Counted from the stretch's first letter, positions 1 to 13,518 are shown. The stretch is DNA of 64,000 nucleotides from Acanthochlamys bracteata (GCA_019914995.1 CM034132.1:1614501-1678500), one strand, 5' to 3'. The notes: generated by a model not told the origin, from the sequence alone. Made by a program: numbers and translations.

Positions 1-373
1 CGTCAGTTGGGAACACAATGCTATTGAAGAAAAGAAGAGAGCAGTTATCTTCACATATGCAAGGAATGCCACTTTTTGCAATTTAAATACGTGATTGTAC
101 GGGTGTAGTCAAAACTCTTACATCAAACTCTTCGTCCTGAGTTTACACGATTCTTTCACTCTCTCTATAACAATCTTATGTTTCTCTGAGTGGTAAATCA
201 TAACTTGCAGAACGCAGCCAACCTACATGTGTATGAACTTTCCAATACTTGTCCTGACAATCAGAACAGGACTAGCACTTTCATGATCAATCTCTAATGC
301 TGTAACCCGTCTCTATTTGTTATGTAATTCATAACCATGGGTTTTTCAGGACGGCAGTGCAACCATGTTAATC
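1..373. other. 3' flank of the saposin-like gene
   Basis: No separate gene is visible. The stretch lies just past the stop of the minus-strand gene and probably holds its 3' UTR. Apparent plus-strand ORFs running from 337 to 803 lie antisense to its last two exons and are shadows. Confidence 0.5.
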
Positions 374-3008
374 CTAAAGCTCAGCTTTGCCTCCCTTTGA
401 GACCTTTGAAGCAGTTCTCTTTGTCCTCCACCATTTATTTATCTTCTGAGAAACTTCGTTTATGTGTCCCTTCACTACCTTCCCTGTATCTGCAACACCT
501 TCAATTATTCTCTGCTTCAAATCTTTCTTGGCGGGCTTTTTCTCCCTCAAGACTTTACCCTGGAGATGTCGTCATCTTTTTCAGTTTCGGATAAAACTAA
601 ATACCCTAATAGGATTAGAATCAAATATTTTCAGGAACATCTTACCAGATTGGAAGGAAATTTGTCCTCCTCTTCATCATCTTCATCAGCATCTTCATCC
701 CCAAAATTGTTATTCACTAAGTCTTCTCTCGAGTACATTTTCATGTTTGGTGCTCCAGGCATTCCCTGAGATAAATTTGATCACACATTTGTGGCAAAGA
801 TAGATAAAGGAGATATTAAAAACAGTTCAAGCACAAAACTGTTTAACTGCAGTACCTCCATGGACTTTAATAGCCTTTCCATTTCAGCCTCTTTAGATGA
901 TTTTGCAACAAAAGGCTCTCCAGGAAGTCTATCCTGCAAATTACTATAGTGTTTTAGTAAAGAGACTTGTGAACAATAAAACTCTGAGGAATTATACCCA
1001 CACAAAGAATGATGTTTTTGAACTGGAAAGACTCATGAACTGGAACCACAGACAACAGTAGCTATGAAAAAGATTAAGACCCTAGGAATAGAAACTAAAC
1101 TAATAACAAACGACCAGTTTTAATTTCATACATGTGCTAAAACAGCTATCATCCACCATCAACAAGGAATAAAGATGGCAATTCTTAAATCATGGATCAA
1201 GGACTAATACATGACAAATGGAATGTATGGTATGGTACAAACTCTGCTAACTGCTTTATGCAGGCTTCAGCTTCAAACCCGTGCTACTTGACAGCAATTT
1301 CGACAAACATATTACTTAGTAAGAGACGAACCTCCAGAAGTACAGATATACGGGGACGAAAGCTTTCTGCACAAGTACAAGGGAAACATTACTGTTTACC
1401 TTTGGGACAGGCGGTGGCTTGACAGAGCAAGCTCCAGAGAGGTCATGACATAGAAGCTTAACCAATGCATCAACAGAAGGCTTCTTTTTGTATAAGAATT
1501 CAGCAACATCTGTATCTGAATATCCCATAATCTGCAAAGAAAGAGAAAATAAGTTTAATGATCAAGTAGGGAAACAATTTTGGCAGTCCAAAACAAGCAT
1601 CCTTCTGAACTTCAATGCAGAAAGTTATCATTTACAAAATTAAACCAGTAAAAATTGATTACACAGGAAAGAAGAAAAGCTGAAAATGATAACAAGCTGA
1701 AGGGAGGGACTAATTATTGTAAAACGTCTTTGCCATTACGGTTTTCGCAGAATATAAATCACGTAACATGGCTATAGCAATAACCTGCCTATTACCTCTT
1801 GACAAGTTCTCTCGATGGTCTTACATTCTGGGTTGCATTGCCCTTCAGTTCCTTGATCAACAAGCTGAAGAACAAAAGGAGTTACGATGAGCATGAAAGT
1901 ATGGATGATTTCAATAAACAAATGCTGCAACCACATAGTAAAGTTGTATCACAGAATTTTTTCTGCTTCCAATAGCTTTGGTATCGCTCCTGTACATACA
2001 AGTAGAATGTTAGTTTAGATGTATGATCTCTTCATATAGTTCAATGTTTCATTCTTCTGCTCCTCTCCATTTTGTCTATAATCAAGTTCTTTCATGTCCA
2101 CTTTTGGAGTATTGACCTAATTACGAGTTTACAAGATTCAAAAGGAGGACGGGGTACATGAACATCAGACTTCGAATTCGAGAGTTACTCGTACTGGCAC
2201 ATTTATAATAATAAGACTTGTTCTTCCTCTCGCATGCACCTGTCTTATACAAGAATAAGATGCAGTACTACTCTCACCATTTAGCTCTCACCACAATCTT
2301 ATCTACTTGGAGAAAAATAGAGCAGTTTATACTTTGGAAAACACCTTTTCCTGTAGTATTACAGTAGCAAGGAGACAATTTTTATCTAATATAAACTCTA
2401 GCAATGTTTTTATTAGTATATTTACATTTTCTTATCTTAAAACATATAAACAGTGCCATATTACTTAAAATACTTGGCATAAAAATTTCATGATTGAAGT
2501 GTTTAAAATAAGTTTTAACCAATCTCAGAACGATTCGTACCTTCAAAATCTTATAAAACACATGAACTAACTAATTGTCTTAAACGGTTACCTCCAATCT
2601 GTCTCCTTTTTCAACAATATCAATCCGGAGAATCCAATCAGCCTCCTGTTTCTTCAAGTTACAAACATTCTCAGCAATCTCAATGATCTGGTACTCCGAC
2701 ACCTAATCGAACCACATCAACTCTCAATTAAAGCTAAAACCGACCAAATTCGCCAACAACCCAAATCCAAATGTTTAAAACAAACACAAATACTAAACCT
2801 TTTTGGGTTCGATTTGGGATTTTTTTTCCTCAACCTGACGGTAGATCTCATTAGCTAGCTTTTGGCAAACCTGGCACTTAATAAACGGTACGTCTTCTTT
2901 CCTCGCGGCGGCGGCCACTTGGTTCTTCTTCGCCATTGAAACTTGCGACAAAGATAAACTTAAAATAAGCAACAGTAAAACTAGTTGCAGCAAAGATTGC
3001 TTCGCCAT
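374..3008 (-). CDS. Saposin-B/canopy-like ER luminal protein (TLR4-regulator/MSAP type), 301 aa, 7 exons
   Basis: Exons on the minus strand: 3008-2799, 2702-2592, 1864-1796, 1531-1400, 933-856, 765-646, 559-374; they total 906 nt in one frame with GT..AG borders. Residues 1-26 form a Leu-rich signal peptide. Eight cysteines follow (C45, C48, C84, C117, C121, C128, C158, C165), in the style of saposin-B/canopy proteins. An acidic run (about 223-234) and a basic tail come next. The family is known from Arabidopsis At1g42480; its biochemical role is unclear, and ER folding or chaperone work is inferred. The start at 3008 was chosen because it begins the signal peptide; an in-frame upstream ATG (3095) would bury it, and an internal one (2936) would lose it. 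The protein ends in KAEL, which resembles a KDEL-type retrieval signal. The exon set is clear; the function is weakly supported. Confidence 0.88.
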
Positions 3009-3199
3009 TGATGCACAAAGCAAGAACAGAGCGCGAGCGAAGGAGCGCAAGGTTTGTGTGCTCTCTCTATTTCTCGTACCGCGTCTTCCAGACAATTTTA
3101 CAATAACAGTCCATTAATATTCATATTTCAAAAAATATTTATACACCCAGAAATAAACATAAGATAACGTAAGGGTATAATTATCATTTAGTGTTAGTG

Positions 3200-3230
3200 T
3201 AATATAGGGAGTAATATAGGGAGTAATATA
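3200..3230. repeat. 12-bp tandem repeat
   Basis: The unit TAATATAGGGAG occurs twice in a row, followed by a partial third copy. It lies about 190 bp upstream of the saposin-like gene start. Confidence 0.8.
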
Positions 3231-3418
3231 TAGATCGTTCTGTTTTAATAGATTTATGTTGCAAATAACTTTGGGTCTTAAGAGACACGTCATTAGAATG
3301 AAATGGCAAGTTCTCAATGGTTCACAAGTCATCTTGTGATGAAAATTTTGCTGAGCTGGCTGTTATCCTAGAACAAAAATTTTCTTCGTTCTCGCGATCG
3401 ACGTTTTGGTTTGAGATA

Positions 3419-5541
3419 ATGGTGACGAGTTTGATCGATCTCCCGCCGGAGATCAGGTATTCGATTCTGAACCGTCTATGAAACGCCGAAGATCTTGGAC
3501 GGTGAGGATTAACTTGCCGCTTTCTCTACTCACTCTCCACCTCCGTCTCCGCCATGTTTCTCCTGTTTTAGCACTAACCAGGCTCCTCCCTCACATCTCT
3601 TATTCCGAATATTCTCTCGATTCTTTGTTCTGTCTGTAGTCTTTCACTTGACTTTGAGGAGACATTCAGGTTGACTGATGGTAGTGAAGAAGACGATAAT
3701 GATGATCGTTCGGTGATGTACATCTCACCGTTGCGGGGTTTTAGACACTTGGATGAAGGAGTTTGGATGGAGGCATACGTCGTTGGCAATTTCGGATTAT
3801 TGGAGACAGTCGTGTTGGTGACGATTAGAGGCCTTAGCAGTTATCTCTCACAACTGTGAGCTCACTCCCTCTACTGCGTTTCATTACTCCAAAACTTGAG
3901 CTTGTTTTGAGAATTCTTGTGCTACTAGTTAGTTTAAAACAAAGTAAAATTTTAATCTTTTCGTGTGTTGGTGAAGTTATACTCTTGTTTTAGTAAAAAA
4001 AAGTAAAAATTTAATCTTTTTGTGTGAAGAACTTTTGGGTGATCCGTAGCTATAGATAGAGATATGAAATATCACCTCTTTGAGAGTCAGCAAGTATCCA
4101 TCGTCATATCCTGTTTCAAAGACTGTAGTGTGCTACTTTTTTTTGGAAAAGTTTTGGCCGAACCATAATTGTCTACCTTATGATGGAGGTGTATATTACT
4201 ATTATTTATGGGACTTTGGCTAATTATTGTCATTAGAAGTGGGACAAGTGATATTCAGTCCATTAGAAGTTGGACAAATGTTAATGCAGAGCTATTTCAG
4301 TGAATATCTAAAGAAAAGCCTGCACATTATATACAATATAAGATTTCGACGGCTTAGCTGTAGTCGTTCTTGAGATGATACGAAGAGAGAAAGTAAGGTA
4401 TTGCAACCTGTAGAAGTAAAGAGTAATATGATTGGGTCTTGAAGTGTTAAATGTTAATTTCTTAGTTTAGATGGAAATTTTCTTGTGAAGAGCTACTTGT
4501 CCAATGCTGTTTAGCTGGTTTCTAGCTGAGATACTGATATGGAGGGGGAAGGTGATGTTTAAATACACAGCATTTTGTCTTATTTGGAAGTACTTTGGCA
4601 GTCGAATCTCAAACTTAAGTGCACAAATTGTTGAATCGTTCTTCCCTATTTTTAAATCTTGATATTCTCTTTTGCGGGCTGCAATCTTACCAATCTTGAG
4701 TTACAAAATGCATGGTTGTCACTGGGAGGCCTGAAAACAATGTGGAAAGTGACATTATTGACACTGGAAGTCATTAGGCTTGATGATGAGAACCTAGAGA
4801 AAGTTAATGGGCGCTTTCCATCCCTAGAGATCTTAATTTAATTGGGGTTGCAGCCTAAAGGATCCCAAAATTTTTCTTCGATTAAAGATTTGCAATTGGA
4901 TTGTTTCCAACATTCCACTAACCTTAGAAATAGATGCAACCAATTTGGTTGCACTTAACTTGAGCTGTTGAACCAAAGCTCCATGGTATGAATGCACCAT
5001 CACTTACGAATCTTAACCTTGCAATTAAAAGTCCTACACAGATTATAGATACTGGAAATTTCCCCAACCTGAAGTTGCTCAATGTAAATTCTTCTGACCT
5101 ACTCACCCTTGTCCAGCTATTTATGGGTAACAAAACTGTCAAGATTGGAGCTTGAAGCGCCAGAAGGTGTGAATTGGCAGCAATCCTTTGGCTTTATTGA
5201 TATGATAAATGGGTATCCCCATATGGATAATCTTATTCTGTGAAATAACTGTCTCATCTCAAACAACCTCTTGACAGAAATTCTCATCGAATTTTAGGCA
5301 AGTATAGTATGTTGAAGAGATTGGTGGTGCACTTGCCGATGATGGGGGCCAGTATATTTTTTCCATGGCATCGATGCTGAATCATTGCATGCCTTCCTGT
5401 GAAGTAACAATCCTTTTTCATCCTGAAGCGTCTGCTACCACTACAAAGCATCTTGATTCATGTTACACTGCAATTTCCCAAGGGTCAGATGGAAATGGGG
5501 AATACAGAAGCCTGACAGAGAGAGTTAAACAAGACTCCTAG
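3419..5541 (+). pseudogene. Decayed F-box/LRR protein gene
   Basis: An ATG at 3419 opens a typical F-box start (IDLPPEIRYSILNRL) that meets TGA at 3479-3481. Pieces of leucine-rich-repeat character follow in changing frames: around 3671-3856 (acidic DDNDD stretch, then a leucine-rich part), 4659-4838 (NLTNLELQNAWLSLGGLKTM, then SLEIL), 4880-4970 (NLVALNLSC), 5060-5150 (NFPNLKLLNV), 5300-5360 (MLKRLVVHLP) and 5398-5541, which ends at a TAG. No single set of introns joins them without stops, so the locus looks dead. F-box/LRR proteins are substrate receptors of SCF ubiquitin ligases; the At4g29420 group is a possible but unproven parent. A heavily spliced live gene cannot be fully excluded, but the stop inside the F-box argues against it. 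Confidence 0.6.
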
Positions 5542-8280
5542 TGGGTCAGAGAATATATAATGATACCATCTCAGAACAGCATGTAGGAAGTCTTGTCCAG
5601 TATACTTGCTGCAAGTGATTAGTAATGTATGTACATCAATCAAAGGCATAACACGTATGTGTGAGCATGACGCCTGCATGTCCTGTTTATATATGTAAAT
5701 TGCAATTGTTTCTTATATTTCTAAGTATTCTTTTGTTAGTAAAAACACGTGTGCTTAGAGAAAAATATACCCCAACTTTGGGTATGTGCAAACTGTGGAT
5801 GCATACATGGTGTAGGAATAGATGTATCTTGAAATCTTTGTGAAATTTAAAGTACTGTGCATAAGTTGCAATGCTACCATTCAAGTTTGAGATTTCAATT
5901 TATCAAAATCATATTGGTGTATCAGCAAATGGAGTCTATTTGGGTTGTAACTTGGAGAAAGTTTCTAATGCCTTGTCTATTAGTTTCCATGTACTAAGAA
6001 TGTTAGTGTCCCCGGTTTCTTCTCACCATTGACTAAAATTGTGAAGGCAAAATATCTTGATGGAAAGGAATACCACAACGTTCTAGGATCTTCAGGTTAG
6101 AGGAAGAATGTTTTTTTTTTCTCTTTTTCTTGGCTGCTGCTACACCTGCTTGCAGTTGATCAGATATACAATCACTCTCAACTCACAAGTAACCCAAAGT
6201 TTGCTGAGACATGGTACATCAGTTCTCATCTACACGAGTTTCTTTTGATGTACATCAACCCAAATGCAGATATTTGTGTTTTTCCTTTGCAAACATGTCT
6301 AACTTCTGTTGATTCCAGGCATCTTATGTTGATATCAATTCTGGTAGGAAGATATGCCTTAATGGACCTGTCTATATTTCTGGAAGGATTCCAATGCGTA
6401 TCCGAGTTTTTAGTACTTTGTACTCAAAGTTTCATAAACGTACGCTTTTATACATCCCAGCTTACACGATTTTTCTTAAGAAGTGTAAACGTTGCTGCCT
6501 ATGATATACATACAAGAAAGTTATGAATCTGGGTTCTGGGACACAGTCAAATGAAAAAAACTGGTTTTGTTGCAGCCGGGGAATTAGTTCTTTGCTTGAA
6601 ATTTTCATGATTATCAGCAAGTTTAGCATTTATGCATAATTTATGCGACTTAAGTAAAAATCCATGAAGTTTAGGAGTGGTTTGCCATTACAAGGGCAGT
6701 TGTATGTTAACTAACGTCGACTTAGTTGTAGTTTATTTGACTTTGGCATAGTCTAAAGACTATTGGATTTGTGAAAGGCATGCGATTACCTAGATTTAAT
6801 AATGAAAATTTTGTACTTTTTTGAATGGTTTGATGAAGATGGTTTCACAAATCAGGAAGGAGCTCAATCTACATCACTGTGATGAAATTTTTAACCAGAG
6901 AGTTTGCTAAACTCTCGAATCAAATGGTTGAGATTTTAACTGACCTTTCTTCTGCTTCTACTACTACTACCGATGCGGATAGATCAACTCTCTCTCATTC
7001 TGTAAAATTTCTGTACTGAAATCATTAAAACCTGAAAATGAAATTTTATCTTTGATGATAATGGTGTTGTTGATAATTTGTTTCTTTAAAACTCGTTAAA
7101 CTAACTCATTTATCAAATTAAACTAATTAAATTTGAGCCTCGATGCTTTTTAAAAACAAAATCATAATCTTCGTTTCACCCAACTAAAATTTACAAATTA
7201 AAAATGAAGCTGTTCTCCTTTCCTTTGTTTTGACCCGTAGAATTTGCTAGATTAGTTTTATGATTGAATTTTGTGCTTAAACAGAAATATTTTGTTTGTT
7301 TCTTCTAGCAATCATGTTAGGGTAGCGTGAATCCAAATTCTTCTTCTCCTTTCTCTTTGAAATAAAGCAATCAAAATTCATTTCCCACAGTTTGCTTCTA
7401 ACACTGGTCACCTTAGCTTTTTTTCCTTTTCCCTTTCAATCAATTAAAAAGCTTCTATTTTAACCACAGAAGTTAACAGCTTATGAACTTTTCAGCTTCT
7501 GCTCGTTGCGAAACTCCACCAACTGCTTTCCCTGATAGCCAAGTGGAACAAAGAAGCAAGAATAATCACTTCATTTTCTTCTTCATAACGTGGTTCCCAC
7601 GAATTTAATTTCTCCAACTACAAAATTAGGTTTTTACAGAAAATCAGTTATAAGTTCAGCTCCTCCACCACACAACCGACGCTAAAAAGTTTTGCTTTCT
7701 CAGTGAACTAAAAAATTTTCGATCTCTGATTTGGGTTATCACACTGATCAGGCAAAGCACATGAATTCGCGGCGGAGAAATTAAATTTCCTCCAGATCTG
7801 GATTTCGACTTCATTTCTGGAGCCTGAAATTTTTTTATTAAAAAGCTTTTTAGTTTCGATTAAATTGAATTATTCCATGAGGCTCTCGTGGGGAAGTGGG
7901 ACCCACAAAGTGACAGGTAGTTCTGAAGTTTTGTTGCCACGCAGTCAACGGGCTCGGTTCCTGGGCCCAGCTGCCAAGCAACTGCGTCGGCTGCTACCTT
8001 CAATTGAAACCAAACAAACCTTCAGTAAAAAGTTATAATTTAAAAAAACGATAGAATTATAGAGTTAACAAAATTAAGGCGGAAAAATAGGGACGAGAAA
8101 ATAAAGAGTCAAAAGTCGAAAAGTCTTCTTTCTCATCCATTGAATTTAATTGAGCGAGAAGATAGGAAGGGCCGTACCGTAATTACTGTCGGGGGCCAGC
8201 TCAGCAAAGCCGTCGGTGGGTAAAAAACTAATTTCAATCAAAAAAATTAAATCATCTTTTAATATTGATTTTGTTCGATT
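5542..8280. other. Intergenic region upstream of the NDL gene
   Basis: Only short, uninformative ORFs are seen. The part from 7480 to 8100 is less AT-rich and includes TGGGCC (site-II-like) near 7963 in a palindromic CTGGGCCCAG, so it probably belongs to the NDL promoter. No RNA gene or transposon was recognised. Confidence 0.4.
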
Positions 8281-8289
8281 GGAATTTGG

Positions 8290-8296
8290 TATATAA
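8290..8296 (+). promoter_or_regulatory. TATA box of the NDL gene
   Basis: TATATAA about 190 bp before the start codon at 8483; transcription would begin near 8320. The leader carries a GA-repeat just before the coding start. Confidence 0.6.
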
Positions 8297-8399
8297 GCGA
8301 ATCGTAGGAGTGAGCGAGCGGTAAGGGGGCGCTCGGTCACCGTGCTTTTCCAGACCGGCGCTTGCCACCCGGCCCCTCCCAGACCTGCTCGCCATCGCC

Positions 8400-8419
8400 C
8401 GAGAGAGAGAGAGAGAGAG
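8400..8419 (+). repeat. (GA)n microsatellite in the NDL leader
   Basis: About nine GA units in the predicted 5' UTR, 60-80 bp upstream of the ATG. GA tracts are common in plant leaders and vary in length between individuals. Confidence 0.85.
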
Positions 8420-8482
8420 TGTGAAGGTTTTGGTTCGTGTTTTGAGTTAAGAGAAAAAGAGAGAGCGATTAAAGGTTGTCGA

Positions 8483-11422
8483 ATGGGAGAATCGAGTGAT
8501 TCAGTTTCAATCGACATTGAACGGCTTTCATTTGGAGGCAAGGTAATTAGTAAGTTGTTGGATTGTTAGATTTTTCTGTTGATGAAATGGGCATTTCCAT
8601 TTTGGTTATTGAGATGCTGGAGATTGTAAGCCGCATTAATTGGGTTGTTGGTTTCCTTTGGAATGTTTAGAAGTTTTAAGCTCATTAGATTAGATTGTAG
8701 AGGATTAGACTGGAAATTTTCTAGATGAATTTTCTTATTGAAATATTTCTGGAAGGATATAAGATAGTAATTCATTTTACGGTTTTGAATTTGTGTTATT
8801 GCTAATTGATTGATGGAGAATTTCAACTTGCTTCTATAATGGTATTTATATTTTGTGCTTGATTGGGTTTGTTTGTGTGTCTTAAAAGGGCGAGATGGGA
8901 GTTAGTTGTGATTCTTCTAGATTCATTTTGTCTTCTTGAGAAACTGAAATGTCAAATTTATTTGTTTATTTATTGTTTTTGGTTTCAATTGCTTCCTTTG
9001 TATTTGGGAAATGATAATGTAAAGTATTAGCCTGAAACGTCTCTGTAAATTTTACTTTTCATCAGAAATCGTACATGGAGTTGTTGCAGGGTGATGAAAT
9101 TGGTATTTGTCAAGCTTGAAATTCTTAGCGGAAAAGTAGTACATAGACAGACCTTATGCTGAACATCTTTCTTCTTGATTCTCACAGGAACATCTCGTAC
9201 AAACCCATTGTGGCTTAGTATCGGTGGCTATTTATGGAGATCAAGAGAAACCTGCTCTTGTAACTTATCCAGATGTTGCTTTAAACTGTAAGTACACTTG
9301 CATCTTAAAATTGAAACTAGAGGATATTTCCTTTATGAGTTGTTTTCTTATCATAAATTGTAGTCCAATGAAAATGCTTTAAATTATGCTTTTGATTTAC
9401 TGGAGTTTCTTGTCGAACTCATAGCTATTTGCAATATTTCTGACAAGGAAGACTCTGACCACTCATTTATGAACTTAATGTGTAGATCTGTTTCCAAGAT
9501 ATCTTTCCTAATGTCCTTTAAAAAAAATAGTCAAATAGTAACCAGATTAGGAAGAACGCTTATTCTGGTGAATAGTAGTATGTTTGAGGATATAGTGAAT
9601 AGTAGTATTATTTTGTTTGTAATTGTTAAGTTTTTGCTGAATGCAATTGACATGTTCATTACGCATTCTGTTTTTGCAGATATGTCTTGTTTCCAAGGAC
9701 TATTGTTTTGTCCCGAAGCTGCTTCTTTGCTGCTTCACAATTTTTGCATATATCATATTAGCCCTCCAGGACACGAGGTCTGTAATCACTTGATGTCCAT
9801 CTATACTGATTATAAAGTAGACGTCCTTGTGCTGCAACATTATTGAACTTTAATGTCCTTGCTCATGTAAGTTTTGTCTTTCTTCCTAAGCAATCTTCCA
9901 GTTAGGAGCTGCTTCCATCCCTTCGGATATTTCAGTTCCTTCTGTTGATGACCTGGCCGACCAGGTGGCAGACGTTCTAGATTACTTTGGGTAATACTTC
10001 CTTTAAATGACATCCTTTTATTGAGAAATGTTTCCTTTCTTTCTTGAAAAGAACCTTTTATGGACTCGATATCTAAGGTTGATTTAATTCTTATATTGAT
10101 AGTCAACATTATTTATGAACTTGATATTGCTCTTTGCAGACTAGGTTGTGTCATGTGCATGGGGGTAACAGCCGGTGCTTATATTCTTACCCTTTTTGCT
10201 GTACGTCACCTCCCCAGATTAGACCCACTGAAATCCATAAAGTGGTTTCTGTCATAATGGAAGTTTCTGTTTATACTATGCAGACAAAGTACAGGGAACG
10301 TGTTCTTGGTTTGATTCTCGTCTCTCCTCTGTGTAAGGCACCCTCATGGGCTGAGTGGTTGTATAATAAGGTAGCTAGGCATATCCTTTCTAGTCAATGT
10401 ATCATGAAACTATAGATTCAACTTCTGAGCTAAGTAAACGTCTCATAACTCAGGTAATATCAAATTTACTGTATTATTATGGAATTTGCGGCCTTGTGAA
10501 AGAATACTTGCTTCAGCGGTATTTCAGTAAGGTTGGTTGTAAGGCCCTTTTGCATCACCTCTTTAGTAATATCACTTTAGTTGATGTTCAGTTCCATCTC
10601 AAATTGCTTCTGATCTGTCTACAGGAAGTACGTGGCTGTGGTCAAGTTCCTGAGTCTGATATTGTGCAAGCTTGTAGAACTGTAAGTATTCCAATGATCC
10701 ATAATTTGGTGGGCTGTGGTGGTTTGAAGAATATAATTTGTTCTAGCTCACACCGTTTCTGACTATACATTACTCTCATTCAGCTGCTTGATGAAAGACG
10801 AAGTATCAACGTTTGGAGGTTTTTCCAATCTATTAATGGGTAAATGCTCCACTTGCTCCTATACGAGCATGTCGGCTCTTATTTAGTTTCAGGGACTCAT
10901 AGAGTCCTCTACATCTGCTAATGTAGGATAAACGAAATGAAGAGCAGTTTCCTGATGTTTTATTTTGTGATGGTCCAAACAGGAGGCATGACTTGACTGA
11001 AGCGTTGAAGAAGCTGCAGTGCCGAACACTGATATACGTCGGTGAAAACTCTCCATTCCATTCAGAGTCTCTCCACATGGCCTCAAAGCTTGACAGAAGA
11101 TATAGTGCTCTTGTTGAGGTAAATATAATTGTCTTTTTTATATGAACTTATCTTCACTACAACAATGGTAGGATCAGACTGTTATGGTAATAAAATGCAG
11201 GTCCAGCTATGCGGATCAATGGTAACAGAAGAGCAACCTCATGCCATGCTCATCCCAATGGAATATTTTCTCATGGGTTATGGTCTATACAAGGCTTACC
11301 AGTTCAACAGCAGTCCGCGGAGTCCGCTTAGTCCAACGTGCATCTCTCCAGAGCTCCTTTCACCAGAGAGCATGGGCGTGAAGCTAAAACCGATAAAGAC
11401 AAGAGTTTCACTTAAAGTATGA
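8483..11422 (+). CDS. NDL: NDL protein (N-MYC downregulated-like, NDR family), 347 aa, 11 exons
   Basis: Exons: 8483-8542, 9188-9287, 9680-9777, 9902-9990, 10140-10200, 10284-10370, 10454-10531, 10625-10681, 10784-10839, 10983-11118, 11201-11422; the sum is 1044 nt with intact frame. The protein has the whole NDR alpha/beta-hydrolase-like fold: [20 protein letters not shown] near the N-terminus, [16 protein letters not shown] at the nucleophile-elbow position, [14 protein letters not shown], and a C-terminal [14 protein letters not shown] tail. NDR proteins lack the hydrolase triad; in Arabidopsis, NDL1-3 bind the G-protein beta-gamma dimer and affect auxin transport and root growth. The length matches the roughly 345-aa family. 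It could equally be called an SF21-like protein, a name used for the same family in sunflower. Which NDL paralogue it is cannot be told by eye. Confidence 0.95.
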
Positions 11423-13518
11423 AAGGATAGCAAACTGTAAAGCTCAATGGGTATGCATCTTTGTCCATGTACTTGCCATGGAATTGAACTTTGGAGTCTG
11501 ATACTTCATTTTTTTGGAAAGGTGAGGAAGTGCATAGTTGGGAATGTAGATAAAAAGGGAGGGGATTAAGAAGACTGAGGGTAGGGAATAGGCAGAAGAG
11601 AAAGAAAGGTGTGCCATTCAATTCATTTGTAGTCATTAATAATGTAATCATTTACTAACTAAATAATAATTCTCAAAGTATATGAAGCTCAACAATTCCA
11701 AATATTCTTCCTTAGTCATCCCCAGAAACCCATGGATATAAATATTCGCAACTGATTTTGCCATCCATTTCGTGAAGATGAATGAATGAAGGAGGGAAGA
11801 CGATCTTCAGTGAAGCAAGCAGCAAAACCAATAGAAATGTTTTATTTATTTTTGTAACAGAATTAGTTGGGAAAACAGTTGAAAAAAATGAAGTTTGGAA
11901 AAGAAATTCGAAGACCAAACCTATTCAGGCAATGTTTTGTAGTGCGTCTGAAAACTATTTTATTTTTATTTTTATTTTTTAATAAAATTTTATAATATTT
12001 GTAGAATTTATTTAAAAATTTTAAAAGTACAAAGAGTTGTATGTAATAAGATATTGTTATTATTAATTTTTATTTTTTAGATACAAAAATAAATTTTTTT
12101 TAATATTTAAAAAAAATTTAAAAGAAGTTTGATTTTTTAAATATTTCCAAACTTTCCTTATTAGAACCATCCATCCAAGAATCTACAGAAAAATACCATC
12201 TTCAGAATCCTGTTTTCTTTGGAACTTTCAGAATTTTCTTGACAAGTTTTAATTCATAAATTTCACAGCAGTATGCAACTATGCACGAAGACCGCAAACA
12301 GGCCACGCTGCATTGCCTGCTTGTATTAGTAACTTAGTATCTGTCATATATGTTTTTCAATTTTAAAAGAACTAAAAACTAGTTCTTTTTTATTTTCAAT
12401 TACTTGGTACGGAGAGCCAAGGATAGAGGAACTTCGCGGCTTTGATTAGATCAATATTACTAAATCAAAGATTTATAACCAGGTTAATCCTGTGAGTGTA
12501 GGACGTAAAAAGAAAATTTTCACCTACTCATACATAATCATCTGAACCTTGAACAGGTCAAGGTTGTTGTTGGTCTTGGTATGTAGTAATGCTTTCCTTT
12601 CGCATAAGCAAAAAAGTCGTAAAATCTTATTATGTACGAGTCAGTCAAAATTTTCAGAAACTCACTTTCTTGCTCATGTTCTTAAAAAGTAAACAAGTTT
12701 TAAACGTGTTGAATGAACTCGGAGAATCTAGAGCCTAATTAGCCAAAGGGATGTCGCAGTATTGAAATGACCCTACATTGAAGCCAAAGTCGATGAACAG
12801 GTTAGGTATACACAGCATACTTAAAGCATACTTATGAAACTGAACGCCCGAGTGTTGAAGAAAACAACTGTTATATGTTGCTTCTATTTCTTGTGTTATG
12901 CTTAGTTATCTGCCAACTCATTGTTGTCCTGATCTAGTTGAATGTGATGGTATCTATCTATAGATTCTGAGGAGCACGCGCGACCTGGAAGGAAGTATTT
13001 TTGTCCAGTCTCCGAGGTGTATTTGTTTGGAAACCTATCAACATTCAAAGACTTCTTCAGTTTCACGAAACTTACTTTTTCCTGTTAGATTTTGAATTCA
13101 AATTTCTTTTCACATTTCATTTAGCTAGAGCTTACCAAACTCATATTTAATCCAATTTTTATCTAACTCAGTTTTATTGAATTTAATTTCAGACACCCAC
13201 TTCTACGAACTAAAACAAGCCCTGAACGACTCAAGTAAAAATTTGATCAAATTTCACTGCTTATGTCAAACAAATGTTGATGAAGGAAACCACGGGATCA
13301 AGGTACCAAGATGATTGTAACAGAGCTTAGCTCTCGAATTTCATTCACTTTTGTAACAGCATTACATCAATCATCAACCAGAAGAATCGTGTCCAATCTG
13401 GAAACTAGTTACTTCACTCACGAACATCTCATATCCATATGTTCGCAAGAATTTGAACAAAATCACCTAAAATTATTCGTATTGGGCGACACTAAATACT
13501 GTGCCCAAACTCATAAAA
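11423..13518. other. Intergenic region between the NDL and phosphatase genes
   Basis: The first 250-500 bp are probably the 3' UTR and flank of the NDL gene. A strongly AT-rich patch near 11939-12150 resembles the MITE-like repeat family seen elsewhere but is too degraded to delimit well. From 12300 to 13500 no gene or repeat is recognised. Confidence 0.4.

Noticed and set aside
337-803. Plus-strand ORFs of 85-113 codons
   Set aside because: They lie antisense to the last two exons of the minus-strand saposin-like gene, whose frame and splice borders are consistent; they are shadows.
2936-2938. Alternative start (MAKKNQ) for the saposin-like protein
   Set aside because: It would remove the signal peptide that a secreted cysteine-rich protein needs.
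8342-8569. A 75-codon frame overlapping the NDL start
   Set aside because: It begins at GTG, runs through the leader in another frame, and conflicts with the well-supported NDL first exon.
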